Positions 25,392 to 38,300 of a stretch of 64,000 bases of DNA are shown here, one piece after another. Where the stretch lies: NCBI GenBank assembly GCA_964035545.1, contig OZ037768.1, forward strand, positions 6,935,241 through 6,999,240, read 5' to 3'. The notes beneath the pieces are model-generated. The model worked only from the letters and a program-made list of their open reading frames with translations. It made no database searches and had not been told where the DNA came from. The DNA is from Bugula neritina. Taxonomy: Eukaryota > Bryozoa > Gymnolaemata > Cheilostomatida > Bugulidae. Numbering within the stretch: position 1 is the first letter of the stretch; each line of letters starts with the position of its first letter. The position numbers were made by a program, and so were the translations under genes.

Positions 25392-28286
25392 CTAAACAAT
25401 TTTCTGGAACAGAAAATTGTGCATTTGAGTCTTAAACTAACGCTGACTATTTTAGAATATATTACTTACTTTTGCTTCTGAAGGTATATTAGACCATAAG
25501 CCATAGTTAGGGATAATTTCTACACCTTTGTTTCCCTTACACGCATTCAGAGTACATCCAGCTGCACAATACAGCACCAAGCAAGAGAAAAATCTACAAC
25601 AAAATACAACCCAATGACGTGTTTCTACAATTGCTGAGAAAAATGTATCTTAAAAAAAAGTTTATTCCAACTATATATCAGAAAGTCTATTCTGCCTTTA
25701 GACTTCAATTTAATATTTCCATGGGAGGAATTTAATATATATTCTATTAAATTATTTGAATAGCAGTGTTCTACTACTAACTAATCACTTTAAATACTTA
25801 CATAATGAGTAAGATGCTACCAGCGCTGAGGTACTTGACTGCTGGACTTATTGTTGGTGCAATTGGGGCTATTGTTGGTCCAATTGGAACTATCGTTGGA
25901 GCTAATGGAAGGCATGCTCCAGCATATTCCACAAATATCCAATACTGAGATTTGAGAAACGAACAGAAAATGTTTATTGATACTACTTGCACAATGTCAA
26001 CAATAACAACTCATTGTTTTGTTAATAAGAGGTAGAAAATAATCAAGGTATATGCGGTAGCAAAAGAAATTGTCTTCTCGCAAGCTAAACTCTCCTTGCG
26101 TGTGACTACAACTACAAAATTATTGTTGGAAGCCCAAGTTGTTTAAGCCAGAAACAGCATTCTTTTCATACAACTACAAGTCACAAATCTTAAAGTAGCA
26201 TAATTTAAGGTTAGCTGCTGTGTTAATGCTTACCTCCATAGATACATTATTGAAGAGCACTCGTACGTTTCCTGGTACTTGATTAGGACTTGTGTCTACA
26301 CAACACAATTATATTTACACAATCTACACATAATTGATAGTATAGCCAACGCACTTTCTAGAATGCAAACTATTAAATCTCACTAGCCAACCTCTCATCA
26401 TTTTAAAATGTTTAAAGGTCTGACAAGATTTAAAAGATATTGAAGCAAATAATGCAAACAAAAGCAATTTCTTTGCAAATTCACATGATATTTTTAATTA
26501 GAAGCCTCTTTTTAAAAGACTAGCAAAACTCTGCTTTGTTTTTTTATGTGAAAAAAATATATTCAAATTAACAACAATAAAATAGACATCATCATACTTG
26601 CATTGATTAATACTCCACAAAGCGAAAAAATTAATTCATACCAAATATATAGTACTGTTAACAAACATGTGTTAATTGATTTAGCAACTCTCCGTGGAGA
26701 GACAAACCTAGATATTTGCATACCATCAGGGTTAATGAGCCATGGGACTTTTCTGTTGCATTGGAACAAAATTGCTACAGAGACAGACTTGTTCACTTTA
26801 GTTGTAGGGTTTTCAACAACTTCCCCATGAGAAAACTGTGCAGTGAAACCTTCTGCTCCTGAAACGACCAATAAAATATGAACTATATAAAAACTTATGA
26901 AGGACAACTACATAATATGTAGCTTTCATAATTTCAAAATTATTAAATCCAAGTATATGCATTTTTCTATAGCTTTATATTGTAAGCAAATTCAATTCTA
27001 ACCGTCAAGAGATCGAACAAAGGGGTTTATGCTACTATTGTATCCCCCAATTTTATACTGCCTCGCCATTGTGCTGCCTTTGAGATCTACTTGGCAAACC
27101 GCCCCTCCATTGCATGAGTCTTGCAACCCTTCAAGGGGCTTGCAAAATGAGAATATATATGAGCATGTTGTACTGTTATCCCACACATCCAGACAAAAAC
27201 TTTTTCCATTTCCCAGAATTTGCCATGAATCTGCTCTGTAAAAAATAACTAAACTTTGCATTTTCAAGACAATTGGATAGTTCCAGGTAAAGATATATTA
27301 TGAGCTGTATATGTTTATTGCAAACAGCAGCAACAATTTCTATGTATATTATGCTACAGGATAATATAGCACTATGTAAAAATTTCAAATAAATTTAGAG
27401 CAAAGCTTTAAATTTGTCATGGTATGCGGCTTTGTAAAATAACACTTGGTTCAATATATTAGTATGATGAACAATTTTAGAAATTTTACTGTAAATTTTA
27501 ATTTGGTATTTTCTATGTTGTTAAGTATCCTTTATGTGGTGTAAATTATAATTTAAAGTCTACTTTTAACGTAGTAATTGAATACTTTTAAATTATAGTA
27601 AAGTTTCACACTGCAAAACAATTTTACCATAAGGTCAAACTTTTGTAGACTATGGCTCTGTTCTTTTATACTATATACATAATATATATTAATTCTTAAC
27701 GTGTTTAGGCAGATAAAACTTTTTAAGCATAAGAAAGATTCTAGGCATTAAATTTCTTTGAGTCAGATAATAACAGTTACACCAATGCATTATTAATGAA
27801 TAGTAGTAATAATAGTTGTAATTAAAACTTTTGAGCCTATTGCAATATTTTAGCAGTTTGGAGTTTCAAATTTACATGTAAGTTTTTTCACTGTGATTTT
27901 CAAACATTAAACTAATAAAGGGTTATTTCAAAATTGAAATTTAAGTTTTATTTTTAATTTTTAAAAGTGAAAAGTAACTAGTAACTTGCCTTTTCAGTCT
28001 TAGGAATTTTGAATAATTGCTTCATCGATTTGTCATGCCATAAGGGTCTATATTCACTGTTTGGTATTAGCTCTGGTGTTGTTTAAAAGTGCAGCAATTT
28101 TAAACTTTTAAACTGTTACAGTCTCAATTTTTTGACAATGTACCATCACTATAGCTCTTACCTGGACAAGTTCTTGATATCGTACAGGTCAATACCACAC
28201 AGTTCAACTGGGGTAACTGTAGTAAGAGCTTTGCTAGGTTGGCTAAAGATTAGTGGTATCAAAAAACAAAATTTACAAACCCACAT
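25392..28286 (-). CDS. Cation-dependent mannose-6-phosphate-receptor-like type I membrane protein (MRH domain)
   Basis: Seven exons on the minus strand: 28286-28162, 27235-27003, 26858-26724, 26295-26234, 25944-25802, 25593-25470 and a small last exon 25403-25392. Phases agree; the product is about 277 residues. Residues 1-21 are a signal peptide. Residues 43 to about 197 form a cysteine-rich MRH lectin-type domain: CSYIFSFCKPL, then GGAVCQVD with the sugar-contact Gln, FQCNRK with Arg, and YWIFVEYAGACLP with Glu/Tyr. A Pro/Thr/Ile-rich stalk (199-219) of repeated PTI-x-PI units leads to one membrane span (about 224-246) and a short cytosolic tail containing GVEIIPNYGLWSNIP, which resembles the tail of M6P-receptor family proteins. 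Expected role: Golgi-to-endosome sorting of lysosomal enzymes. The final exon adds only KIV; without that splice the tail would end VSNIF. Confidence 0.82.
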
Positions 28287-30944
28287 TTTTTATTTGATTA
28301 AGCTTTATACGATAGAGAAGTAAATAACCCAGAATATAAAATTACACCTACCAGTTCCAACTGTAACAAAAGGGGTGTGTCTGCAAAGTTAGCGCGACCG
28401 GATATTGTATTAGAAGTAAACAAACACTGTTTTTCCTCTTAAATCAACTATCTAGCAGTTTTCAAATGTTCGAATATACGACAACAAAAGGTGATGTATT
28501 TAACGGCGACGTGAACCTAGCTTTTGGTGGCAAATTTGCTCAATCCGATAATAACATTTTCTAGCTCATTATTGTTGCCATCGGCGCTGCAATACGACTT
28601 TCATTCGATTTCGTGATTATCACTAATCAAAAGATTTCATTGTCACCTTGCATAATTGCAACGTGATGCACTGAAATACACTACAAGTCTATTGATACGC
28701 TACTAACTCTAAGTAGTATTAGTATATTCATAATAGGAATATTGTATTTATTATGAGTTACTGTTGTTACTGTTAGTGTTGGTCATTAGACTTACTCTTA
28801 CTCTTAGAGTTAGTGTTAGTAACACTAACACTGTTACTGTTAGTGTTAGACCTAGTTGAAGGAGATGTACTACTACTTGTAGTTGTAGTACTAGTACACT
28901 GTAAATATGAGTATGAGTAACTGTAAGTGTCAGTGTGACAGTAGACGTAGTACTAGTGGTAGTACTAGTACTATGTCTATTAGTATTAAATCAAAATGAA
29001 AATGTAATGCCGACTTTAATAATAGTTATAGCAGTAGTAGACAGTACTCAGTAGTAATACTTATACTGGGTCTAATAACTATAAGTATAAATAACTATTA
29101 GTATTACTATGCCGATGCGTAATAATTATAAAGTTAAATAATTTAAATTTTAATGTTTATCTTCATCTTTCAGTTACCAAGTCTAATATTGATAATTATT
29201 TTAATAATTATAATTATATAATCAATTATTAGTGATAACTACAACTAGAACTACAAGGAGTATCAGTAAGAAGTAAGAGTAGTAGTGTTACTATAATTGG
29301 AATGATCAATAATGAGTCACTGACTTTTTCAGCTTAGCTTTTTACCATGCCTATTACTATTAGTAGGATATTAATATTATAATTGTAAGATCAAGTATAA
29401 CATTAAAGGAGTGAAGTAGCGAATTAAAGTAAATGTAATTGCTAATATTAATATAAGCAACAATACAACAATTACATTTATATTAATGATATTTGTGTGT
29501 ATTTGATATTTGATTTATGGTAATGAATACACTGGGTCTATTATTATTTTAACAGTGCTATTGGTATTATATTATATTCAGTATCAATGTTTACAGTAGG
29601 TAGTATCCATGTTGTCACTAAAAATCACTCACTAAATTAACCATAAGTTACCTTCCAGTGTAACACTTACTGTGAATCATCATTGTAAAACTAAAAACAA
29701 GTGATTTGATAAATTATATGCTGCACATTTGTATTTAGTAATTATGTAATATCACTGCTGATACTCTGTTAGTCCATGATTATCTAACATATTATATTAA
29801 ATTTTACTGTTGCTATGATCTTTGTTAAGATATTAGTATTTAAGGATCCATTAGGAATGTTCCGGTCATTTATATCAAGAGTTGTCCTTACTTTTTACTC
29901 TTGAATAATTATTTGCATTTTGAAAAGCTCAAGTTTGCAATTAATTGAAATGATTTTTAACAAAAATTTTAAACTGTATACTTTAGCCAACTTTGACTAA
30001 TAATCATATAATTGTCCTTTCTGTTGTACAGACCACTTTCAATCTAAATTAGCTGCTACTAGACATTACTTTATTTAATAGATATATTATTATAGCTGCT
30101 GAAGCTTACACAATATGTGGCCAGTTTCTTAGTTTTTTATGTAACCCAAATATTACTAGTAAAGTTACCAGCCTGTCATTACTTAAGTGTGAAGCTGGGA
30201 GCAGACCTTAAAACAACTAATAGTCTTTAAATGTTGCTACCTGTCAAGTTAGTTTAATTTGTTGCTATAATAACAATAATTATGTTTATTGTTATCTGCA
30301 CCACCCAGTTAACTATTCCAAACACCGGTCTGAACTTCCAAGTTTTTATCTAGAATAATAAGCTTTGATATAATAATGATGTCATATAGATAATGGGAAG
30401 CTTCAGTGCTTATAATGTGTTACACTTGAGCTGGTCCACATATTTTCAATCCTTAATCCTTGGTTCTAACTGACCTAGTTGTTACTGTTCCATCGACTGT
30501 GGAAGTTGTTGGGCTGTAGTGCTCCTGTGCAGTTATACATTTCACGACTTCAATAGTTATTCAGTACTAAACAATAGTAAGCAGGTATATTGCATTATAT
30601 ATTCCTATTAGTTTCTTCTCTATATTTATATATTATTATATGATTATTAGCTTGTGTTAATTTAACATTTCATTAGCTACTCAAGCTCATTCTCATTGGT
30701 AGAAGGGCGGTGTCTGTTAGATAGTAGTGGGCTTAGACTTCAAACATGCAAGAATCATTTTTCATTTGCTATTGTGTATTATTAGAAGATAGGTGGGCGT
30801 ATAATAGGCATTTGACACTGCATCAGCACACGGAGAATAGCCTAACCTAACTCGGTTGACACAGCTAATTTGATGCTTGGTTTGTGATCAATCCTTTAAG
30901 CTGCTTATCATTGAGATTTCTGATTTTGCATCAGTAAGAGCATA
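28287..30944. other. Divergent intergenic region with shuffled simple repeats
   Basis: About 2.7 kb between divergent genes, so both promoters should lie here. The first 350 bp downstream of 28287 has ordinary composition. From about 28690 to 29300 it is dominated by short self-complementary repeats (GTTAGTGTTAGTAACACTAAC, AGTACTAGTACT, TAATACTTATAC). From 29300 to 30944 I see only AT-rich sequence and no exon or RNA gene. Confidence 0.5.
28690..29300. repeat. Shuffled GTTAGT/ACTAAC/AGTACT simple repeats with hairpins
   Basis: Blocks such as TAGTGTTAGTAACACTAACA (around 28809-28831) and GTAGTACTAGTGGTAGTACT (around 28946) are locally palindromic. They have the same style as the repeats at 2807, 16290 and 21310. 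Confidence 0.7.
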
Positions 30945-33900
30945 ATGAGTGATGAGGTGCACAACGAGGAGCAAGCTCCAGCTGATGTAGGAGATTTGAC
31001 TTTGCAAGACACTACCAAAGAGGAGGGGGAAACAACGTAAGTGTTTTATTTTTTACTCATAGGTGTGACTGAGTCAGCACCAGGCATCAAGTTTAAGGAA
31101 TAACATTCATTCAACTTTCTGCATAAACTGTAAACATCTGGCATACAAATATAAAACTAGTTCAAACTCGTGATGTTATTGTAAGAAAAAAACAATAGAT
31201 GTTGTAAGGTTATGAATGCAGCTAAAATCTCTCTGTGAATTAATGTGTATAGAAAAAAAATGCAATTCAGAGGCAGTTTGATAGTTGATCGTGCCCAATT
31301 AATTAGTTGAAGGCAGTTGTGCTACTCTCAACAGCTTAGTGTACAGTTCTGAGCAGCTTTTAGCGTAGCAGGTAGAAAAAATTCTAGTGGTGGTTTTTCA
31401 ATATGAGGTGAGTTATTAGGTTGTAGCTTGTGCTTATTAAGCAACCATGCGTGTCTTTTTACCCATTAATAAGAAGACCATAGTAAACCCATATGATAAA
31501 TCATCAACTATGTGATCAGTGGCAAATGAAGAGCTGGTCAAGTGAAGTTTCTTCAGGGATGTATTTTACAAATGAAGCATATATTTTGAACCTAACGTTA
31601 TGGGCCAATGTGTATGGATGCTGGTATGCATAATTTAGCTGTTTTTTAAATTAAAATTAGGTTAACATATGTTTTAGCATTAATAATACCTAGTAATTAT
31701 TTTTGCAATAATGCTGGATGTTTAGTAAGTAACATATTCATCAAATTTGTGGCATTTATATATTCTAAAATAGCATAAGATTTTGACAAAGTTGATCTTA
31801 AACTACTTCTTTATTCCCTGTATAAATATAATGAGAGTTACATAAATTTTAAATTCCAGGTTATATGTTAAGGTTTTATGTAGTAGAATTTTTTCCACAC
31901 TGAACCCTAACTTTTTAAGGTACTAATGGCTGCATCACTCAAACATTCAACTGGCAGTTTACTGTAAGGTGCAGAGATTTAGATTTTCATTTAGCTTGGG
32001 TTTTTAATTTTTAATTTGGGTTTTGTGTTTGGAGCACGGTTGCTCAATTCATTAGTAAGACAACTTCACATTCTACAAAGTTTTACTGGAACTAGTGCTA
32101 TTTGAAAAAGCTAAAGTTGACTACTAGATGGCACAATACTGACTAACAATATTTTAATAATTAACATGATGACTATTTACTGTGGGATGTGTAGTAGGCA
32201 GAAGTATATATCATCAAGTAGCACAACAGAATAAGAGCTCTCAGCTCTCCACTTACTCTTAGTAAAGTATTGGAAATATGTCTAGATTAGGGAGTTAGAG
32301 ATCTGCCCACTAACATCAGTAAATGGTAATGGTGCAAATTGTAACAGTATTGCTGGTTTTATATTTATGAAACTAGATATAGTATGGGCTGAAATATACA
32401 TAGAACTCTATATAGTATAGACTACAATATACATAGAACACTACGTAGTATGCAGTACAATATACATAGAACTCTATATAGTATAGGCTACAATATACAG
32501 GGAACCCTATATACTATATAGTATGTGCTACAATATACAGGGAACCCTATATACTATATAGTATGCGCTACAATATTACAATATGGTGTGATTTGTGATT
32601 CACTTCTCTCAGATGTGACCAACATATGCAAAATCCGCATGTCATCAAAATGTGTGCCAACTCGTGAACTTTGTCATGGCTTGGGTATGGCATGATATAA
32701 CCAACAAATCAGCATGTGTTATGCCATTGAGTCATCTTCTATATACACACTAGTATTCCCAAGGGCAGAATCTAGAGGTATACTGTGTGTAGCGCTGCCA
32801 CATGACATCCTCGTCATCAGAATAACTTCCTTTAGCAAAGCTTACTTCTCTAACCTCACCCTATATATGCCTCTACAATGGGCTTGGCACAAGCCAAAAG
32901 GAAATAAAACTATAGGTTTAACCTAAACCATTGCACCCTATTTGAGATTTTGGAGATTCTGTTGAAATAATATGTATTATTTTGTAGTTGCACATCACAA
33001 CAGGCTACAGGAACTCCACCAGCTACTGAAGAAAGAAATGGTAAGCTTCTGTGAATTTTTATTTAAATATGAGCATTGTTGGAAAGTTGTTGTCATTATG
33101 AGAGTTGCTTGTTAACTTTAGAAATGTATTAATAGCAATGGCACGCTACGAGGAATTTAGCTTACGATCTAGGTTACCTCTATGAGTTTTGGTTTGGAGT
33201 GCCCATATTTCCTCTAGAGTTTTTTAATCTGTTTTCTAAAGCTCAGTCTTTTTGATGCTTGATGGAATGCCTGCCTCTATTACAACTAGCTAAATAAACT
33301 ATTAGTTGAGACTATTAATTTTATTGATCTTTGTTGTTTGTTCACAGTTACAGCTCCCTCCTCTTATAGCAGTTGGTGGCCAATGCCTAGTAGCTCCATA
33401 TAATTATGCTATTGTCATTTAGTTTAAGTTTAAGGCATTATGTAATCGTGACATGTGAACTGCACGATGTTGGGTGCACTTGATAATACAGGTGGCTTGA
33501 GTGCCGGTGTCAGGACCCCTTTGCTCTTTGGTAACTCTGCTTTGCTAAAAGATTTGTGCTAATTTCAGCGTAGTTTCCATGGTGATAACAGCATACGAAT
33601 TGTATGCTAATATATCTTAGGTACTCAACAGGCTAAATTTAACAGATATTTTGCCATAATTGATTAATTGATTTATTGAACTAATTAGAAGTATGCATAC
33701 TTCATCACCGCCACTATCCAATATGAATGGTAAGTATAATTCGTATGTTAATTGGTATGATGGGAATGATTGCTGCATCAACAAGTGAATGATTATACTC
33801 TAAAGTAGTGTACAGCTAGTTGTGTAGAATATGCACAGTTATACTCTTGCACACCTGCAGATGCTACTATCTTACTAATAGAAATTTTACTGCTATTTGC

Positions 33901-35262
33901 TAGAATATTTCATTGTAAATCATCTGGAATAGTTCACCACAATAGGAGTGTTGATTCAAACTGATTAGGAACTTGTTAGCTCTATAAATTAGTTATAAGT
34001 TATGGGCTATTAGCTGAATGCAAAGTCCAATTGGCCGAAGTCACGTTACAAAGGTGCTGCCCATTCAGAGCTGTAATGTCACGCCATACACTCTGGCACA
34101 CAGTCCTGCTGTTATAGCAGGTCTATAATAATAATTTCCGTGATTCCAATGCTTATCTCTGCTATGTAAATCATATACATATTAACTATAGAGTTATGCC
34201 TAAAATAAATTTGAGTTTTTCAATCTACCATGTCCACCTGTTGGAATTGATTTACTGTTTTTTAAGCAATAGAAATAATTTCTTAATGCACAGTTGTTAT
34301 ATGATACTGCCATTATGTATATTTGGGTGCAGTAGTGGAGAAATTTTACTAATCCAAGTTTTTTAATTTTCCTAATATATTTTGGTTTAATTCATGGTTG
34401 AAATTCTCACGAGAACATAACTTTTGCTACACTTCTAATCTAGAAGACAGGCTTTTCTCTATTTCTCCATTACTGTACCTTCCCCTATATTCCGATGTAA
34501 AGCATGTTTCTGTACTGTACGGAGTTGCATACACTGTTTAGAATCTGATAAATACTGCGAGGCTGAGTCACCAATAACATGGGTGAGGGATGCTGCCGTG
34601 AAAGTCAGGTATGGCAAGTCGGTAATGGAGTCTATGAACTCTGTTACTGTCATGTCATTGGTCAAATCTACCATCAGGAAACACCCAAATGCTAGAGCTC
34701 TTGGTACGTCATTTATAGATATATTTTCATCTTCACTCTTAGCTGCTGTTGTTTCTTGTAAACTTCTGTCGTAGTATATAGCTGGTATATTGATTAAATT
34801 TACTGCTTTCATTTCAAGTTAAAAAGTTATTTATTTACCAGTAACAATTCTTGTATCTACGGGAAGTGTATATATTGAGAAAAATATGTTATGTAATTTT
34901 ACAGTTCATCTTGTTGACCAATAACATGCAGCCATGCTTATTATTTCTTTCACATAGTAAAGCATGGTTTCAAGATTTTAGAATTAGGTCACTGTAGAAC
35001 TTAGATACTCATGCTGTAGGAATAATATATCATTTTATTTGTCTACAGGAAACTATATATATTCTTTTCCAACTTTGATTTAACTTTTATATTCTATCCT
35101 TGAATAGTATCAACTTTTTGGTAAATTTATATTTTGTGACCAGTGCTTTTAATTATTTGTATTTTAATACTAGCCTACAAAGAGAATGGGGCTTACCAAT
35201 ACTGGACCTACAAACAGTACTACCAACAGATTTTAGCTACTGCCAAATCCTTTATCAAGGTA

Positions 35263-35322
<60 letters not shown>

Positions 35323-38300
35323 GTAGTGCTTTCAGATTGTTAAAGATATATATTTTTTATTTAAAAAAATCTCACACGACTAAATAGTTTCGTACAGTGA
35401 TATATATATATATATATATATATCTATATATAGATATATATATATATATATATCTATATATATATATATATATGCAGTGGCGAAATAAGTTTATGTGTAT
35501 AATAGATTTACTTTAGAAATAATTATTATGTTGTCAGTTATATTGATTTAATACACAGATACAACTGTCTGTCACAGCAGAAATAAACTGCACATGATTT
35601 ATTATCAACTGTTTGACTTACATTATTATAGTCTATGCTGATTATTAGGTCTATTGCTACGTTGTGTTACGTAAGATCTATAATTAGAGGTGTTGTGTTA
35701 TAGCTTGGATTAGAACCCTTCAATGGAGTTGGTATACTAGGCTTCAATAGCAAAGAATGGTTTCTATCAAACCTGGGAGCAATATTTGCTGGGTAAATAT
35801 CAGGCTTATCGTTGATTTCTATCATTCATTGGGTACTTGAAGGCTAGTAGTTTTATTGCCTGTATAGTTATATTGAATATAGTCCCTTATAACTTGACAT
35901 TATATAATATTTGCCTCGTTATCACTAAGTTGTAGCTAGGAGGAGTTTTTAAATTGAGTAAACCCTTCAAAGTTTACGATTGGTTATCTTTCATTCCATT
36001 TGTTGTAAATTATATTCAATTTTTCCTGGTTTTTCAAGTCTGCATATCCAATAAATTCATGTAAAGTTTAAAGCATCCATGTTATTATTTTAGAGGGTTG
36101 AGTGTTGGTGTATATGCTACAAACACTCCAGACGCCGTAGCCTTTGTTCTCGAAAGCTCACAGTCCAATGTTTGTGTAGTTGAAAATGATGCCCAACTTC
36201 AGAAAGTGCTGAAAGTGTGGGACCAACTACCCCACCTGAAAGCAGTGGTTCAGTATGTGGGCAAACCAAGTACAGAGAAGGAGAATGTATACTCTGTAAG
36301 TTTACTGACTGTGATGGTGCCGTTAAAGTAGAGGTGGTTATGGTGAAAGTGGTTGCAGTGAAGCTGGTTGTAGTGAATCTGGCTATAGTGTAGCTAGGTA
36401 TACAGCTGGTTGCTTCTACGGTGGTTATGTGTAGCTGGTTATAGTGAAGGTGACTGCAGTGTAGCTGGGTGTAGGTGAGTAAAGCTAGTTGAAGCTGGGT
36501 GTAGGTGAGTAAAGCTAGTTGAAGTTGAGTGTAAGTGAGTAAAGCTAGTTGAAGCTGGGTGTAAATGAGTAAAGCTAGTTGAAGCTGGGTGTAAATGAGT
36601 AAAGTTAGTTGAAGCTGGTTGTAGGTGAGTAAAGCTAGTTGAAGCTGGGTGTAGGTGAGTGTAGCTAGTTGAAGCTGGGTGTAGGTGAGTAAAGCTAGTT
36701 GAAGCTGGGTGTAGGTGAGTAAAGCTAGTTGAAGTTGAGTGTAGGTGAGTAAAGCTAGTTGAAGCTGGGTGTAGGTGAGTAAAGCTAGTTGAAGCTGGGT
36801 GTAAGTGAGTAAAGCTAGTTGAAGCTGGGTGTAGGTGAGTAAAGCTAGTTGAAGCTGGGTGTAGGTGAGTAAAGTTAGTTGAAGCTGGGTGTAGGTGAGT
36901 AAAGCTAGTTGAAGCTGGGTGTAGGTGAGTAAAGCTAGTTGAAGCTGGGTGTAGGTGAGTAAAGTTAGTTGAAGCTGGGTGTAGGTGAGTAAAGCTAGTT
37001 GAAGCTGCGTGTAGGTGAGTGTAACTGGTAGCTCTTCAACAGATGAGTAAACAGACCTGTTGATTTAATGACAAACTGTTTCTTCTATAGTTGTCAAGAT
37101 GAACAGCTTTTCAGGTGGTGCTTGTTGTGTCTTGCATTGCTTTTCATTAACTCTTGTTGCCATTTGTACTAGAATGTGATTTAGAAAGATAAAGCAGTGT
37201 GGGTGGTTATGTCTCTGATAAGGCATCACGTAACACTTGGCTACTAGAGTATTGCTCACCAGTTAGAGTTTTATTCTTCATACAGGGATTATCTATAGCA
37301 GGGACTATCAGCACAGTATTGTAGTGTAAAGTAGACGGGTTTTATTGATAGTATTACCTGTTCTGTAGTGGGAGGAGTTTATAAAGCTCGGTTCAGAAGT
37401 ACCAGATGAAGAGTTGCAGCAGAGAATGGATGCTCAATATGTGAACAAATGTTGTGCTCTCATCTATACAGTATGTTGTCGTGTAACTTTTACAATGCTT
37501 TTGGGAATTGTACTCGCATTAAATTACATTAATTTGTATTCCTAGTCTTCAAGCTATACAAGCTGAATGCACATAGCAAACCTTTAGCAAGTGATGTATT
37601 ATGAATGTGAGCTGGAAACTAGTGTAGAAGTTAAAAGTTAAACACATTACACAAGCTATAACTATATATACGTTCATATTTGTAACATATTCCATTATCT
37701 GTCCAATGGTAGTGATGACAATGTTTACTGCAGGTTTGCCCAGCTTCATTTCACAAATGCCTACAACATATTCCGATTTGTAATTCTTCCTACTAGATTT
37801 TCAATAAGCCTTGCATTGCAGATTCTGTGTATTGATTGAGCAGTAAATCCAGCTAATGTTATTAGTGCCAGTATTGGAAATATTTCTTAAGGAATGTAAA
37901 TATTTTGAAAGTTTTCAATCAGTTACTGAAGCTAATAGCTAATAGCTTATGTTTATAAATACTCTTTTGTAATATGATTTACTGTATTTATTTCAGTCTG
38001 GGACTACCGGTAATCCAAAGGGTGTAATGCTAAGTCATGACAACGTAAGTGATGCTGTCAGCAACTATAAATACTGTAGTTACATGATAATACTATATTA
38101 TATAGCATTCACGTTTAGGTACTGATGTTATTTCCATATGCTAGGTCTATAGAACATTCTAGTGTAGTTTGCAACTGTTTTATTTAACATTTACAGCTTG
38201 AGCTATATTTAAGCAAATTGGCTCATGAAATACACTTGTATTATTTGGCTATCTGCTGTACTATTTATCAGTTGAATATACGTATTGAATGGACTGAGGC

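Noticed and set aside
34459-34812. 117-codon minus-strand reading frame
   Set aside because: It lies opposite ACSBG exon 3, whose plus-strand sequence joins in phase with exons 2 and 4 and continues the conserved family sequence. The minus frame is a shadow.
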